Shown here: in pieces, positions 7,986 through 16,447 of the stretch
Layout: every line of letters begins with the position of its first letter
Position numbering within the stretch: position 1 is the stretch's first letter
Assembly (NCBI GenBank): GCA_042095835.1
Contig: JBELML010000072.1
Span: 1-31,054, forward strand
DNA length: 31,054 bases
Direction: 5' to 3'
Source of the DNA: DATFKA01 sp042095835
GTDB taxonomy: Bacteria > Bacteroidota > Bacteroidia > Chitinophagales > Saprospiraceae
The notes under the pieces: generated by a model
Told to the model about the DNA's origin: nothing
What the model saw: only the letters and a program-made list of their open reading frames with translations
Database searches by the model: none
Position numbers and translations under genes: made by a program

Positions 7986-8001
7986 GCCTAAATATTTAGG
8001 C
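7986..8001. promoter_or_regulatory. 16-bp perfect palindrome upstream of acetate genes
   Basis: GCCTAAATATTTAGGC is a perfect 16-base palindrome starting 100 bases before the DUF4212 ATG. Flanking sequence can extend it into a longer stem: TTTTC and CTTT on the left match AAAG and GAAAA on the right. As DNA it could be a dimer-binding operator for the cluster. As RNA it could be a hairpin ending the ArsR-type transcript, but there is no T-run after it. The rest of the gap at 7855-8085 is A/T-rich and shows no gene. Confidence 0.4.
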
Positions 8002-8085
8002 AAAAAGAGAAAATTCCAAAAATAATTTTTAAAAACATACAACTATATTTATATAAAAATATATACTTTTAAAAAACGCATCACT

Positions 8086-8343
8086 ATGTCTGATAAGAAC
8101 TTAAAAAACTACTGGAAGAAGAACGTAAGATATTTGGTTGTGCTACTCATCGTGTGGTTTGTCTTTTCCTATGGCACAGGGATCCTATTTGCCGATCAAT
8201 TGAATAAGATTCAAATTGGTGGCTACAAGCTAGGATTCTGGTTTGCCCAACAGGGTGCCATTTATGTATTCGTGGGATTAATTTTCATTTATGTCTATCT
8301 AATGAATAAGCTAGACAAGGAGTATGATGTCAACGAAGAATAG
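8086..8343 (+). CDS. DUF4212 small membrane subunit of a Na+/solute symporter
   Basis: This 85-residue membrane protein has two hydrophobic helices (about residues 16-33 and 53-74). Before the first helix comes the motif NYWKKNVRYL, typical of DUF4212 proteins. The loop GGYKLGFWFAQQGAIYVFV and the end YLMNKLDKEYD also fit the family. Such proteins are encoded immediately before a large sodium:solute symporter and are thought to be its small partner subunit. That arrangement is seen here, with the symporter starting 34 bases after the stop. Length is normal for the family, and the ATG at 8086 is unambiguous. Direct proof of complex formation is not in the sequence. Confidence 0.92.
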   Translation: MSDKNLKNYWKKNVRYLVVLLIVWFVFSYGTGILFADQLNKIQIGGYKLGFWFAQQGAIYVFVGLIFIYVYLMNKLDKEYDVNEE

Positions 8344-8377
8344 GAATAAAATTATAACCTGATAAAAAATAAATAAA

Positions 8378-10099
8378 ATGGATGTTCAAATTTGGACACT
8401 AATAATCGTAGGACTGACCTTCCTTTTATATATAGGGGTGGCCATTTGGGCGCGCGCAGGTTCTACTTCTGAATTTTACGTAGCAGGCGGTGGTATCCAT
8501 CCTATAGTGAATGGCATGGCCACCGCAGCTGATTGGATGTCAGCGGCCTCTTTCCTATCGATGGCTGGTTTAATTTCATTTATGGGCTATCAAGGTGCCC
8601 AATATCTTTTAGGATGGACTGGAGGATATGTATTATTGGCCCTCCTCTTGGCCCCTTATCTTAGGAAATTTGGGAAGTTTACTGTCCCCGATTTCATTGG
8701 GGAGCGGTACTACTCGAAAACAGCCCGAGTCGTAGCAGTTATTTGCGCATTGTTTGTCTCCTTTACCTATGTAGTTGGGCAAATGAAGGGTGTAGGTGTC
8801 GCTTTTTCTCGCTTCTTAAATGTACCTTTTGAATGGGGTGTAATCATTGGTGTAGGTATTGTATTTTTCTACGCTGTATTAGGGGGCATGAAAGGAATTA
8901 CATATACACAGGTGGTCCAATTCTGTGTTTTGATTTTTGCCTACCTCGTTCCAGCTATTTTTATTTCTATAATCATGGTTGGTACACCTATCCCACAAAT
9001 TGGTTTAGGCGGTAATCTGGAAGACGGTACAGCTTTGCTTGCCAAATTAGATCAACTCTCCACGGATTTAGGATTCAAGGAATATACGACCTCCCATCGA
9101 GGGAAAATTGACCTCTTCTTTGTAACGGCAGCCTTAATGCTGGGTACCGCAGGTTTACCGCACGTGATTGTACGTTTCTTTACTGTACCTAAGGTGGCGG
9201 ATGCTAGAAAATCTGCTGGTTATGCTTTGATTTTCATTGCTTTACTCTATACCACTGCGCCAGCTATTGCAGCTTTTGCACGTACCAACTTGATCAACAC
9301 GGTTGACAATAAGGAGTATGCTACCATGCCGAACTGGTTTGGCAACTGGGAAAAAACAGGTCTCTTGACCTTTGAAGATAAAAATGGAGATGGCAAAATT
9401 CAGTACTACAATGACAACAACCCAGCGTTTGTAGCTGCTGTAGCTGGGCCTAATGGCTGGAAAGGAAATGAATTGGTCGTAGACCGCGATATCATCGTTT
9501 TAGCCAATCCAGAGATTGCCAACCTACCTGCTTGGGTTATCGCCCTAGTAGTAGCCGGTGGCCTTGCTGCTGCCCTTTCTACCGCCGCAGGTTTACTATT
9601 AGTGATTTCTTCTTCCGTTTCTCACGATTTACTAAAGAACTGGTTGATGCCAGGCATTTCCGAGAAGCAAGAATTAAGAGTAGCCCGTATCTCAATTGCT
9701 GGCGCAGTAATTATTGCTGGATACTTCGGTATTAATCCGCCCGGATTTGTAGCTCAGGTGGTCGCCTTTGCTTTTGGCTTAGCAGCAGCTTCTTTCTTCC
9801 CAGCCATTGTGATGGGGATTTTCTCCAAGCGCATGAATATGCAGGGAGCCGTAGCGGGTATGATTACAGGTTTGGTTTTCACGGGAGCTTACATTTGGTA
9901 CTTTAAGTACGGTGGAGGTACTCCCGAGCAATATCTATTTGGCATTTCTCCTGAAGGTGTTGGTACTTTAGGAATGCTACTCAACTTTGCTGTTGCGCTT
10001 ACGGTCATGCAGTTTACACCAGCACCACCGCAAGAAGTACAAGACCTTGTTGAAGACATCAGAGTTCCTAGAGGAGCTGGCCAAGCAAGTGGCCATTAG
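8378..10099 (+). CDS. Sodium:solute symporter, large subunit (ActP-like)
   Basis: This 573-residue inner-membrane transporter of the SSS family is of the type encoded with DUF4212. It probably imports acetate or a similar short-chain acid with Na+. Family marks are FYVAGGGIHPIVNGMATAADWMSAASFL (in part: GGGIHP, ADWMSAASF) in helices 1-2, GKFTVPDFIGERY, and the helix-8 region AGGLAAALSTAAGLLLVISSS, whose small/Ser residues bind sodium in relatives. An external loop carries DKNGDGKIQY (residues 334-343), an EF-hand-like calcium loop pattern, inside the insert near residues 310-365. It is followed at 10424 by acs, so uptake and activation of acetate are likely coupled. The 324-base gap before acs holds a structured repeat and a palindrome. 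Confidence 0.94.
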   Translation: MDVQIWTLIIVGLTFLLYIGVAIWARAGSTSEFYVAGGGIHPIVNGMATAADWMSAASFLSMAGLISFMGYQGAQYLLGWTGGYVLLALLLAPYLRKFGKFTVPDFIGERYYSKTARVVAVICALFVSFTYVVGQMKGVGVAFSRFLNVPFEWGVIIGVGIVFFYAVLGGMKGITYTQVVQFCVLIFAYLVPAIFISIIMVGTPIPQIGLGGNLEDGTALLAKLDQLSTDLGFKEYTTSHRGKIDLFFVTAALMLGTAGLPHVIVRFFTVPKVADARKSAGYALIFIALLYTTAPAIAAFARTNLINTVDNKEYATMPNWFGNWEKTGLLTFEDKNGDGKIQYYNDNNPAFVAAVAGPNGWKGNELVVDRDIIVLANPEIANLPAWVIALVVAGGLAAALSTAAGLLLVISSSVSHDLLKNWLMPGISEKQELRVARISIAGAVIIAGYFGINPPGFVAQVVAFAFGLAAASFFPAIVMGIFSKRMNMQGAVAGMITGLVFTGAYIWYFKYGGGTPEQYLFGISPEGVGTLGMLLNFAVALTVMQFTPAPPQEVQDLVEDIRVPRGAGQASGH

Positions 10100-10201
10100 C
10101 ATGACAAGCACCTAAAAGCTTCTTTAAACTTTTTTTATATTTGTCTTGATAATTTTTTATCGTTCATCGGTTAGGAATGAGTCAATAATAAATTAAACAT
10201 C

Positions 10202-10302
10202 TTTACTTGTTCTTTTGCCGCCCAGTTTCGTTAAAAAGCCTCGTAGATGCGCTGCATCGCCTGCGTTTTTTGCCTCACTGAACAGCAAAATACCTGCGTA
10301 AA
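10202..10302. repeat. Structured dispersed repeat, copy A (inverted)
   Basis: This is a nested hairpin between the symporter and acs genes. Outer arms are TTTAC (10202-10206) and GTAAA (10298-10302). After loops of 6 and 7 bases come TTTTGC (10213-10218) and GCAAAA (10285-10290), then CAGT (10223-10226) with ACTG (10277-10280). Innermost, GATGC (10246-10250) and GCATC (10254-10258) enclose a 3-base loop. The 48-base core at 10229-10276, read on the minus strand, starts GAGGCAAAAAACG and ends GAGGCTTTTTAACG, matching copies B and C. The remaining gap (10100-10201 and 10303-10380) is A/T-rich without genes. Confidence 0.85.
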
Positions 10303-10380
10303 TCTTGTATACTTTATTAATGCCCCATTCCTTAGCTGTTTTGTCTCACCATAAAGCTAACCGATTTTTTTATTCTGTAA

Positions 10381-10396
10381 AAAAGTGTCCACTTTT
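10381..10396. promoter_or_regulatory. Palindrome just upstream of acs
   Basis: AAAAGTG (10381-10387) and CACTTTT (10390-10396) form a perfect inverted repeat with a 2-base centre, ending 27 bases before the acs ATG. The right half continues as CACTTTTG, one base off the Bacteroidota -7 consensus TAnnTTTG. The site could therefore be an operator overlapping a promoter. No good -33 TTG stands at the right distance, so the promoter reading is weak. Confidence 0.35.
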
Positions 10397-10423
10397 GAAT
10401 CTAAATATATATAAGCCATAATC

Positions 10424-12325
10424 ATGACACAAAAAATTAACTCCTTCGAAGAATACCAGGAAGTCTACCAAAAAAGTGTAGCCGACCCAGAAGGATTTTG
10501 GGCCGAACAAGCAGAAACCTTCACTTGGAGAAAGAAATGGGACAAAGTCCTGGACTGGAATTTTGAAGAACCAAATGTAAAATGGTTCGTAGGTGGTAAA
10601 TTAAATATTACAGAAAACTGCCTTGATCGTCACCTAGAAACTAGAGGCGACCAGGTAGCCATCCTATGGGAACCTAATGACCACAAAGCACCAGCAAAGA
10701 AATATACCTACAAGCAGCTGCACGCTGAGGTATGTAAAGTAGCTAATGCGCTCAAGGCCAACGGTATTGAGAAAGGTGATCGCATCTGTTTTTATATGCC
10801 TATGGTACCAGAGTTGGCTATAGCTGTACTCGCTTGTGCTCGTATTGGAGCTGTTCACTCGGTCGTTTTTGCGGGATTCTCCGCGCAGGCTCTAGCCGAT
10901 CGGATCAATGACGCCACCTGTAAAATGGTCATCTGCTCCGATTTTAATAATCGCGGTGCCAAAAACATCCCTGTAAAAAAGGTCGTTGACGATGCTATGG
11001 CGATTGGCTGCCCCAGTATTGAAACGGTACTTGTACACCAAAACACGGAGGCCGATATTGAAATGGCAGAGGGGCTCGACAAGTGGTGGCACCAGGAAGT
11101 AGATGGTCAATCGACAGATTGTCCTGCCGAGGAAATGAATGCTGAAGACCTATTATTCATCCTTTACACCTCTGGGTCAACTGGAAAACCTAAGGGAGTA
11201 GTACATACTTGTGGTGGATATATGGTGTATACCACTTACTCCTTCAAAAATGTATTTCAATACGAAGAGGGTGATGTCTATTGGTGTACCGCCGATATTG
11301 GCTGGATTACGGGGCACTCCTATATTGTATATGGCCCACTACTAGCTGGTGCCACTACGATGATGTTTGAGGGCGTACCAACCTATCCAGACGCAGGGCG
11401 TTTCTGGGAGGTATGCGACAAACATCAAGTTAATCAATTCTATACTGCACCTACTGCTATTAGAGCGCTCATGGCGCACGGTGACGAATACGTTGAGCAA
11501 TACGACCTTAGCTCTCTGAAGCTATTAGGTAGCGTGGGTGAGCCGATTAACGAGGAAGCTTGGCAATGGTATCATAAAATGGTAGGCAAGGAAAATTGCC
11601 CAATTGTAGATACTTGGTGGCAAACCGAAACAGGAGGAATGATGATTTCTGGTGTGGGAGCACATAGCCCAATGAAACCTGCCCATGCAGGATATCCATT
11701 ACCTGGCATTCAGCCTTGTCTGTTAACCAACGAAGGAGAAGAAATCGAAGGTAATGATGTAGAAGGCCTTTTATGCGTCAAGTTTCCTTGGCCATCTATA
11801 CTGCGTACCACTTATGGTGATCACGAGCGTTGTCGCCAGACCTATTTCTCCGCTTTCAAAGGCATGTATTTCACAGGAGATGGCGCGCGCAGAGATGCCG
11901 ATGGAATGTACCGAATTATTGGCCGCGTAGATGATGTGATCAACGTATCGGGCCACCGGATGGGTACAGCTGAGGTAGAAAATGCCATCAATGAGCACCC
12001 CGCAGTAATTGAGTCTGCCGTTGTGGGTTATCCGCATGACATCAAGGGGCAAGGCATCTATGCTTATGTTATCGTAGGAGATACCGTAAACGATGAAGAA
12101 AGCTTCCGAAAAGAAGTACTTAAGGTCGTCACTAAAGAAATTGGACCTATTGCCAAACCGGATAAAATCCAATTGGTCAGCGGTTTACCGAAAACGAGGT
12201 CTGGAAAAATCATGCGTAGAATACTCCGTAAGATTGCCTCAGGAGACACCAGCAATCTAGGAGATACCTCTACCCTATTAAATCCAGAAATCGTAGAAGA
12301 TATCAAAGACACGGCCCTAGTATAA
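10424..12325 (+). CDS. acs: Acetyl-CoA synthetase (acetate--CoA ligase)
   Basis: This cytoplasmic AMP-forming ligase makes acetyl-CoA from acetate, ATP and CoA through an acetyl-AMP intermediate. Its 633 residues are the usual length. Motifs in order are: VVFAGFSAQALADRI, the P-loop-like YTSGSTGKPKGVVHT (about 249-263), WCTADIGWITGHSY, DTWWQTETGG with the tryptophan that limits the acyl pocket to acetate, and FTGDGARRDADGMYRIIGRVDDVINVSGHR (parts: TGDGA, GRVDDVINVSGHR). The C-terminal LPKTRSGKIMRRILR carries the catalytic lysine that acetylation inactivates in studied homologues. The ATG at 10424 gives the normal N-terminus. It lies downstream of the DUF4212/symporter pair on the same strand, in line with acetate scavenging. 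Confidence 0.98.
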   Translation: MTQKINSFEEYQEVYQKSVADPEGFWAEQAETFTWRKKWDKVLDWNFEEPNVKWFVGGKLNITENCLDRHLETRGDQVAILWEPNDHKAPAKKYTYKQLHAEVCKVANALKANGIEKGDRICFYMPMVPELAIAVLACARIGAVHSVVFAGFSAQALADRINDATCKMVICSDFNNRGAKNIPVKKVVDDAMAIGCPSIETVLVHQNTEADIEMAEGLDKWWHQEVDGQSTDCPAEEMNAEDLLFILYTSGSTGKPKGVVHTCGGYMVYTTYSFKNVFQYEEGDVYWCTADIGWITGHSYIVYGPLLAGATTMMFEGVPTYPDAGRFWEVCDKHQVNQFYTAPTAIRALMAHGDEYVEQYDLSSLKLLGSVGEPINEEAWQWYHKMVGKENCPIVDTWWQTETGGMMISGVGAHSPMKPAHAGYPLPGIQPCLLTNEGEEIEGNDVEGLLCVKFPWPSILRTTYGDHERCRQTYFSAFKGMYFTGDGARRDADGMYRIIGRVDDVINVSGHRMGTAEVENAINEHPAVIESAVVGYPHDIKGQGIYAYVIVGDTVNDEESFRKEVLKVVTKEIGPIAKPDKIQLVSGLPKTRSGKIMRRILRKIASGDTSNLGDTSTLLNPEIVEDIKDTALV

Positions 12326-12331
12326 TCAAAC

Positions 12332-12359
12332 GGCCACGTAGCCTAATATCTACTTGGCC
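12332..12359 (+). terminator. Hairpin after acs, weak terminator candidate
   Basis: GGCCACGTAG (12332-12341) and CTACTTGGCC (12350-12359) pair over ten positions with one mismatch and an 8-base loop, starting seven bases after the acs stop. No T-run follows, so it is not a classical intrinsic terminator. It may instead protect the 3' end of the message. Confidence 0.35.
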
Positions 12360-12422
12360 CAACTCAGTTCTTCCAGAATTAACCAAGCTAATAGAAAGAG
12401 ACACGGCTAAAGTCTGATCAAT

Positions 12423-13499
12423 ATGGACCAAAAAATTAAAGGCAATAAACCATCGAAGAAGAAGAAGGTCTTTTCTGTAAGAGAAGACCTTCATCAATAT
12501 TTAATTAAATACAATCGGGCTACCCATTTACTCATTCAATATGAAGACTTGGAGCGCTATGAATCTGCACTTCCACTGCTCGATTCGGATGGGAACGATA
12601 CACTTTGGCAATCTGTATTCTATTCAGAATATGACATGGAGGAAATCCACTTTGCATTAAAAAATATTTATGCCATCCTCAAAACTGATGGCGACGCCTC
12701 CGTGATGGAGCATTTATCTATTGCCCGTATTGATTACTGTACTTTTGGAAACTCTAAACCCTTTCGGATTCGGATTATAAATAGATTGAATGATAACTAT
12801 GACCACTTTTATGTAAAGAAAACGGATGCTTCTCGCGTTTATGGTTTAGAATTAGAAAGTCTGGTTTCCCCAAATTCTGTCACTTATTTAGTAGATCGCA
12901 GTACTTTAATTGAGGAACATATTGCCGGTCTTCCAGGAGATGATTTTATGAAAAATCATCTTGACACCAGCGAATTCAATAAAATCAGGATTGCCAAAGA
13001 GTTTGTAAAATTCAATGAGCGTTGTTTTGTGCGTTTACTAGGCGATATGCGCTCTTATAACTATGTAATCAATATCACGCCTGATATCGAAGGGAATCAA
13101 TACCGTATGCGAGCTATAGATTTCGACCAGCAGTCTTATGAAGGCTGGAAAAGTTTCTACCTACCTCAATATTTCAAGGAAAACAACCCTATTATTTTTT
13201 TAGGGATCAAACACATGTCTCCCCAAACGGTCATCCAATATCAACTTGAAGAACGAACCCTCATTGCTGCTAGGATCAAAGCCCAAAGAAAACAAGTAAT
13301 TACTTTTTTCAGAATTTTAAGAGAAGACATCATCTCCAAACCTGAAAAAGTGGATCAGCTCCGCAAAGACTTGGCCTACCATCATCAACAAAAAGACTTT
13401 CTCAATTGTAGAACAATGGGTGAAATTGTCCAATTGAATTTATCCTTACTCTTAAAGAAAGACTTTAAGAATCGAGTTGATTTCTTGGACCACTACTAA
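12423..13499 (+). CDS. Unknown protein with protein-kinase-like catalytic motifs
   Basis: This 358-residue soluble protein is one I cannot assign to a named family. It begins with a Lys-rich tail (KPSKKKKVF). The order of motifs recalls a divergent kinase or aminoglycoside-phosphotransferase fold. HFYVKK (128-133) could hold the ATP-binding lysine, and GLELESL (141-147) a helix-C glutamate. LIEEHIAGLPGDDF (162-175) looks like a hinge. LLGDMRSYNYVINI (205-218) resembles a catalytic loop D-x4-N (D208, N213), and RAIDFDQQSYEG (230-241) a metal-binding Asp segment (D233 or D235). The last 100 residues are helical and charged. It lies between acs and fmt on the same strand, 97 and 88 bases from each. 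The kinase reading is an inference from short motifs; a pseudokinase or an unrelated fold is possible. Confidence 0.75.
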   Translation: MDQKIKGNKPSKKKKVFSVREDLHQYLIKYNRATHLLIQYEDLERYESALPLLDSDGNDTLWQSVFYSEYDMEEIHFALKNIYAILKTDGDASVMEHLSIARIDYCTFGNSKPFRIRIINRLNDNYDHFYVKKTDASRVYGLELESLVSPNSVTYLVDRSTLIEEHIAGLPGDDFMKNHLDTSEFNKIRIAKEFVKFNERCFVRLLGDMRSYNYVINITPDIEGNQYRMRAIDFDQQSYEGWKSFYLPQYFKENNPIIFLGIKHMSPQTVIQYQLEERTLIAARIKAQRKQVITFFRILREDIISKPEKVDQLRKDLAYHHQQKDFLNCRTMGEIVQLNLSLLLKKDFKNRVDFLDHY

Positions 13500-13587
13500 C
13501 AAAAGAGCTTTGTGGTATTTAGACAATTAAACCTGAAGACATTGTAATTTTATACCTATATAGTTCATTAGAAAGAAAAAAAGATAC

Positions 13588-14502
13588 ATGGATTTAAGAA
13601 TCGTATTTATGGGTACGCCAGGTTTTGCAGTACCATCTCTAAGCATTTTATTAGAGCATGGCTACAATGTGGTAGGTGTAATCACTGCGACCGATAAATG
13701 GGGAGGTAGAGGTAAGAAGAAACTCATCGAATCAGATGTCAAAAAATTTGCAGTTGAGAAAGGTATAAAAGTACTCCAACCCAAAAACTTGAAAGCTGCT
13801 AGCTTCCTCGAAGAATTGAGAAGCTTGGAAGCCAATCTTCAGATTGTAGTCGCTTTCCGGATGCTCCCGGAGGTTGTCTGGAATATGCCCGCCTTAGGCA
13901 CTTTCAACCTTCATGGCTCTTTACTCCCTAAATATAGAGGAGCTGCCCCCATCAATTGGGCCATTATTAATGGAGATCATGAAACGGGCGTGAGTACCTT
14001 TTTTCTTCAGCATGAAATTGATACAGGAGATCTACTTTTCCAAGAATCTTTGCCCATCAGAGAGAACGATACCGCCGGCGATGTGCACGATCGAATGATG
14101 CTTTTGGGAGCTGAGGTCACCCTCAAAACAGTGCAAGCCATCGAACAAAAAGACATTCAAGCCATCCCTCAAGATCACAGCTTAGCTACTAAAGCGCCTA
14201 AGATATTTAATGATACCTGTGAAATTGACTTCCACCAAAGCACTCAAAAAGTCCATGATTTCATACGTGGTATGAGCCCCTACCCTGCGGCATGGACCAA
14301 ACTAGACGATAAAACACTAAAAATTTTAAAAACCTCCAAATTACTTGAGCCGCATCAATATCCAGCTGGTAGTTTCCACAGTGATAATAAAAGTTTTATC
14401 CGAATCGCTACAGTAGATGGTTTTGTAGATATTCACCAACTGCAATTACAAGGCCGTAAACGCATGACTACCAAGGACTTTCTAAATGGTTACAAATTCT
14501 AG
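13588..14502 (+). CDS. fmt: Methionyl-tRNA formyltransferase
   Basis: This cytoplasmic enzyme formylates initiator Met-tRNA using 10-formyl-tetrahydrofolate. Its 304 residues are the normal size. The N-terminal Rossmann part starts RIVFMGTPGFAVPSL. The formyltransferase signature FNLHGSLLPKYRGAAPINWA follows, with N107 and H109, and EIDTGDLL holds D145; these three are the catalytic residues of the family. The C-terminal OB-like domain begins near residue 205 (CEIDFHQSTQKVHDFIRGMSPYPAAW, in part) and ends GRKRMTTKDFLNGYKF. The ATG at 13588 matches the expected start. It stands downstream of the kinase-like gene with no sign of an operon with def, its usual partner in many bacteria. Confidence 0.97.
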   Translation: MDLRIVFMGTPGFAVPSLSILLEHGYNVVGVITATDKWGGRGKKKLIESDVKKFAVEKGIKVLQPKNLKAASFLEELRSLEANLQIVVAFRMLPEVVWNMPALGTFNLHGSLLPKYRGAAPINWAIINGDHETGVSTFFLQHEIDTGDLLFQESLPIRENDTAGDVHDRMMLLGAEVTLKTVQAIEQKDIQAIPQDHSLATKAPKIFNDTCEIDFHQSTQKVHDFIRGMSPYPAAWTKLDDKTLKILKTSKLLEPHQYPAGSFHSDNKSFIRIATVDGFVDIHQLQLQGRKRMTTKDFLNGYKF

Positions 14503-14514
14503 ACAAAATAATTA

Positions 14515-14526
14515 GCGAAAATTCGC
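14515..14526 (+). terminator. Small hairpin after fmt
   Basis: GCGAA and TTCGC form a perfect 5-bp stem around AA, 12 bases after the fmt stop. It is followed by AAATTTCTTG and later a T-rich run. The stem is short, so termination here would be weak. Confidence 0.25.
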
Positions 14527-14574
14527 AAATTTCTTGTAATCTTATTTTCTTTGTTGTTCTGAAACAAAAACTTC

Positions 14575-14599
14575 TTTGACAAATCCAGTATTTGTCAAA
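14575..14599. promoter_or_regulatory. Perfect 10-bp inverted repeat before acyl-CoA dehydrogenase
   Basis: The arms TTTGACAAAT (14575-14584) and ATTTGTCAAA (14590-14599) are exactly complementary, with the 5-base centre CCAGT. The site ends 19 bases before the ATG at 14619. A two-fold 25-bp site of this length is typical of TetR- or GntR-type repressor operators on fatty-acid oxidation genes. It could equally be a 5' UTR hairpin. No regulator gene is next to it. Confidence 0.5.
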
Positions 14600-14618
14600 A
14601 ACAATAAAACATTTCATC

Positions 14619-16424
14619 ATGAACAACGAGTATATCAGTATTCGCAACATACGTTTCTTACTTCATGAGGTACTCAATGCTGCAAGTGTAAACCAGTACG
14701 AATACTATCAAGATTATGATGCGGAGGCTTTTGATATGGCCATTGATGCAGCCAAGCAAATCGGAGATACTTACCTCTTCCCTTTTTATAGGGATATGGA
14801 TAAAAAAAAGGCCTACTACAAAGATGGAACGGTGCATGTGCACGAATCGATGCGTCCCGCTATCAAGGCCATTGCAGAAGGAGGTTGGATTGCTGCTCAT
14901 GACGATTATGAACACGAAGGCCAGCAGATGCCTTTGACATTAATGAACACTGGCCTCGCTATATTTTACGCAGCCAATGCCAATACTGCCTGTAATCCAT
15001 TCCTGACTACGGGAGCGGCCAACCTCATTAGAGCATTTGCTTCTGAAGAACTGAATAAGACCTATATCCCTGATTTGTATAATGGAAACTGGCAGGGTAC
15101 TATGGCATTGACAGAACCACAAGCAGGATCATCTTTGACGGATATTACTTCCTCAGCGGAGCCAATCGAGGGTACAGACTACTATCACGTCAAAGGTCAA
15201 AAAATCTATATTTCAGGCGGTGATCACGATGCTGTTGACAATGTCGTGCACCTCACCTTAGCTAGAATAAAAGGTGCGCCAGCAGGTACTAAGGGGATTT
15301 CTCTTTTTGTCATTCCAAAGCATCGTCCTACCCCTGATGGAGGTCTGGAGTTTAATGACGTGACTACGGCAGGTATTTATGGTAAAATGGGCCAAAAAGG
15401 ATACGTTGCTGCCCACCTGATGTTGGGAGAAAATGATGATTGTAGAGCCTATTTGGTTGGAGAACCTCATAAGGGACTTCGCTATATGTTTCAGATGATG
15501 AACGAGGCCCGTATTGGTACAGGCTTAGTTTCTGCAGGAACAGCATCAGGAGCTTATTATGCTTCCTTAAAATATGCCAATGAGCGCCCACAAGGTCGTC
15601 ATCCATCCAATAAAGATGCTTCAGCACCACCTGTGCTTATCATTGAACATGCTGATGTGCGCCGGATGCTTCTGTTTCAAAAATCTGTGGTAGAAGGTAG
15701 TATCGCCCTCCTACTCGAATGTAGTTATTTGGCAGATGTAGCCAAAGGAGCAGAAGGTCAAGTGGCAGAAGATGCCCACCTTCTTTTAGAGCTATTGACT
15801 CCAATTGCCAAGTCTTTTCCTGCCGAATATGGTACCATGTCGACTAGCATGGGTATGCAAGTCTTAGGAGGTGCAGGTTATACCGATGATTTCCCACTCG
15901 AACAATACTACCGCGACATACGTGTAAATGCGATCTATGAAGGAACTACCACCATCCACGGTATCGACTTATTAGGTCGTAAAGTAATGATGGCCAAAGG
16001 ACAAGCTATGGTACTGCTGATGAGACAAGTACAAGCTGAAGTTGAAAAGGCCTCAGCTCATGAAATGCTTAAACCATTTGCAGAGCAACTCGCCCAAACC
16101 GGCGCTCGCTTGCATGAGACCACCATGAAGCTCATCGAATTAGCGATGAAAGAACGCGCTGAGGTCTTCCTAGCAGATGCTACCTTATACCTCGACTATT
16201 TTGGTTTGGTCGTGATCGGCTGGCAGTGGTTAAAACAAGCAGTAGTCGCTCAAAAAGCCCTAGAAGAAATTGAATCTGGTCCAGAGTACAACTTCTACAT
16301 GGGTAAACTTCAGGCCTTCAAATATTTCTTTGAATACGAGCTTGTCAAATCTATCAGCTTGCGCAAACGCCTGCTAAGTCAGAATAGAGTAACACTTGAA
16401 ACAGAACCTGCTTTTTTAAACTAG
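14619..16424 (+). CDS. Acyl-CoA dehydrogenase, ~600-residue type
   Basis: This FAD-dependent enzyme introduces a trans-2 double bond into acyl-CoA. Its 601 residues place it in the long subfamily, with a C-terminal acyl-CoA dehydrogenase extension (DmdC-like). The N-terminal helical domain holds GGWIAAHDDYEHEGQQMP (in part). FAD contacts fit MALTEPQAGSSLTDI and QKIYISGGDHD. MFQMMNEARIGTGLVSAG begins the third domain, and NAIYEGTTTIHGIDLLGRK carries the catalytic glutamate in YEGTT. The extension from about residue 460 is helical. Chain-length specificity cannot be read. I chose the ATG at 14619 over a TTG 27 bases upstream, which falls inside the inverted repeat. A strong terminator follows, so it is probably the last or only gene of its transcript. 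Confidence 0.95.
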   Translation: MNNEYISIRNIRFLLHEVLNAASVNQYEYYQDYDAEAFDMAIDAAKQIGDTYLFPFYRDMDKKKAYYKDGTVHVHESMRPAIKAIAEGGWIAAHDDYEHEGQQMPLTLMNTGLAIFYAANANTACNPFLTTGAANLIRAFASEELNKTYIPDLYNGNWQGTMALTEPQAGSSLTDITSSAEPIEGTDYYHVKGQKIYISGGDHDAVDNVVHLTLARIKGAPAGTKGISLFVIPKHRPTPDGGLEFNDVTTAGIYGKMGQKGYVAAHLMLGENDDCRAYLVGEPHKGLRYMFQMMNEARIGTGLVSAGTASGAYYASLKYANERPQGRHPSNKDASAPPVLIIEHADVRRMLLFQKSVVEGSIALLLECSYLADVAKGAEGQVAEDAHLLLELLTPIAKSFPAEYGTMSTSMGMQVLGGAGYTDDFPLEQYYRDIRVNAIYEGTTTIHGIDLLGRKVMMAKGQAMVLLMRQVQAEVEKASAHEMLKPFAEQLAQTGARLHETTMKLIELAMKERAEVFLADATLYLDYFGLVVIGWQWLKQAVVAQKALEEIESGPEYNFYMGKLQAFKYFFEYELVKSISLRKRLLSQNRVTLETEPAFLN

Positions 16425-16447
16425 GCAGTAGCATTATAAAGGTTTCT

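Noticed and set aside
11771..12172. 133-residue minus-strand reading frame
   Set aside because: It lies wholly inside acs on the opposite strand and has no recognisable motif.
14592..14618. Upstream TTG start of the acyl-CoA dehydrogenase
   Set aside because: It falls inside the perfect inverted repeat and adds residues not expected in the family.
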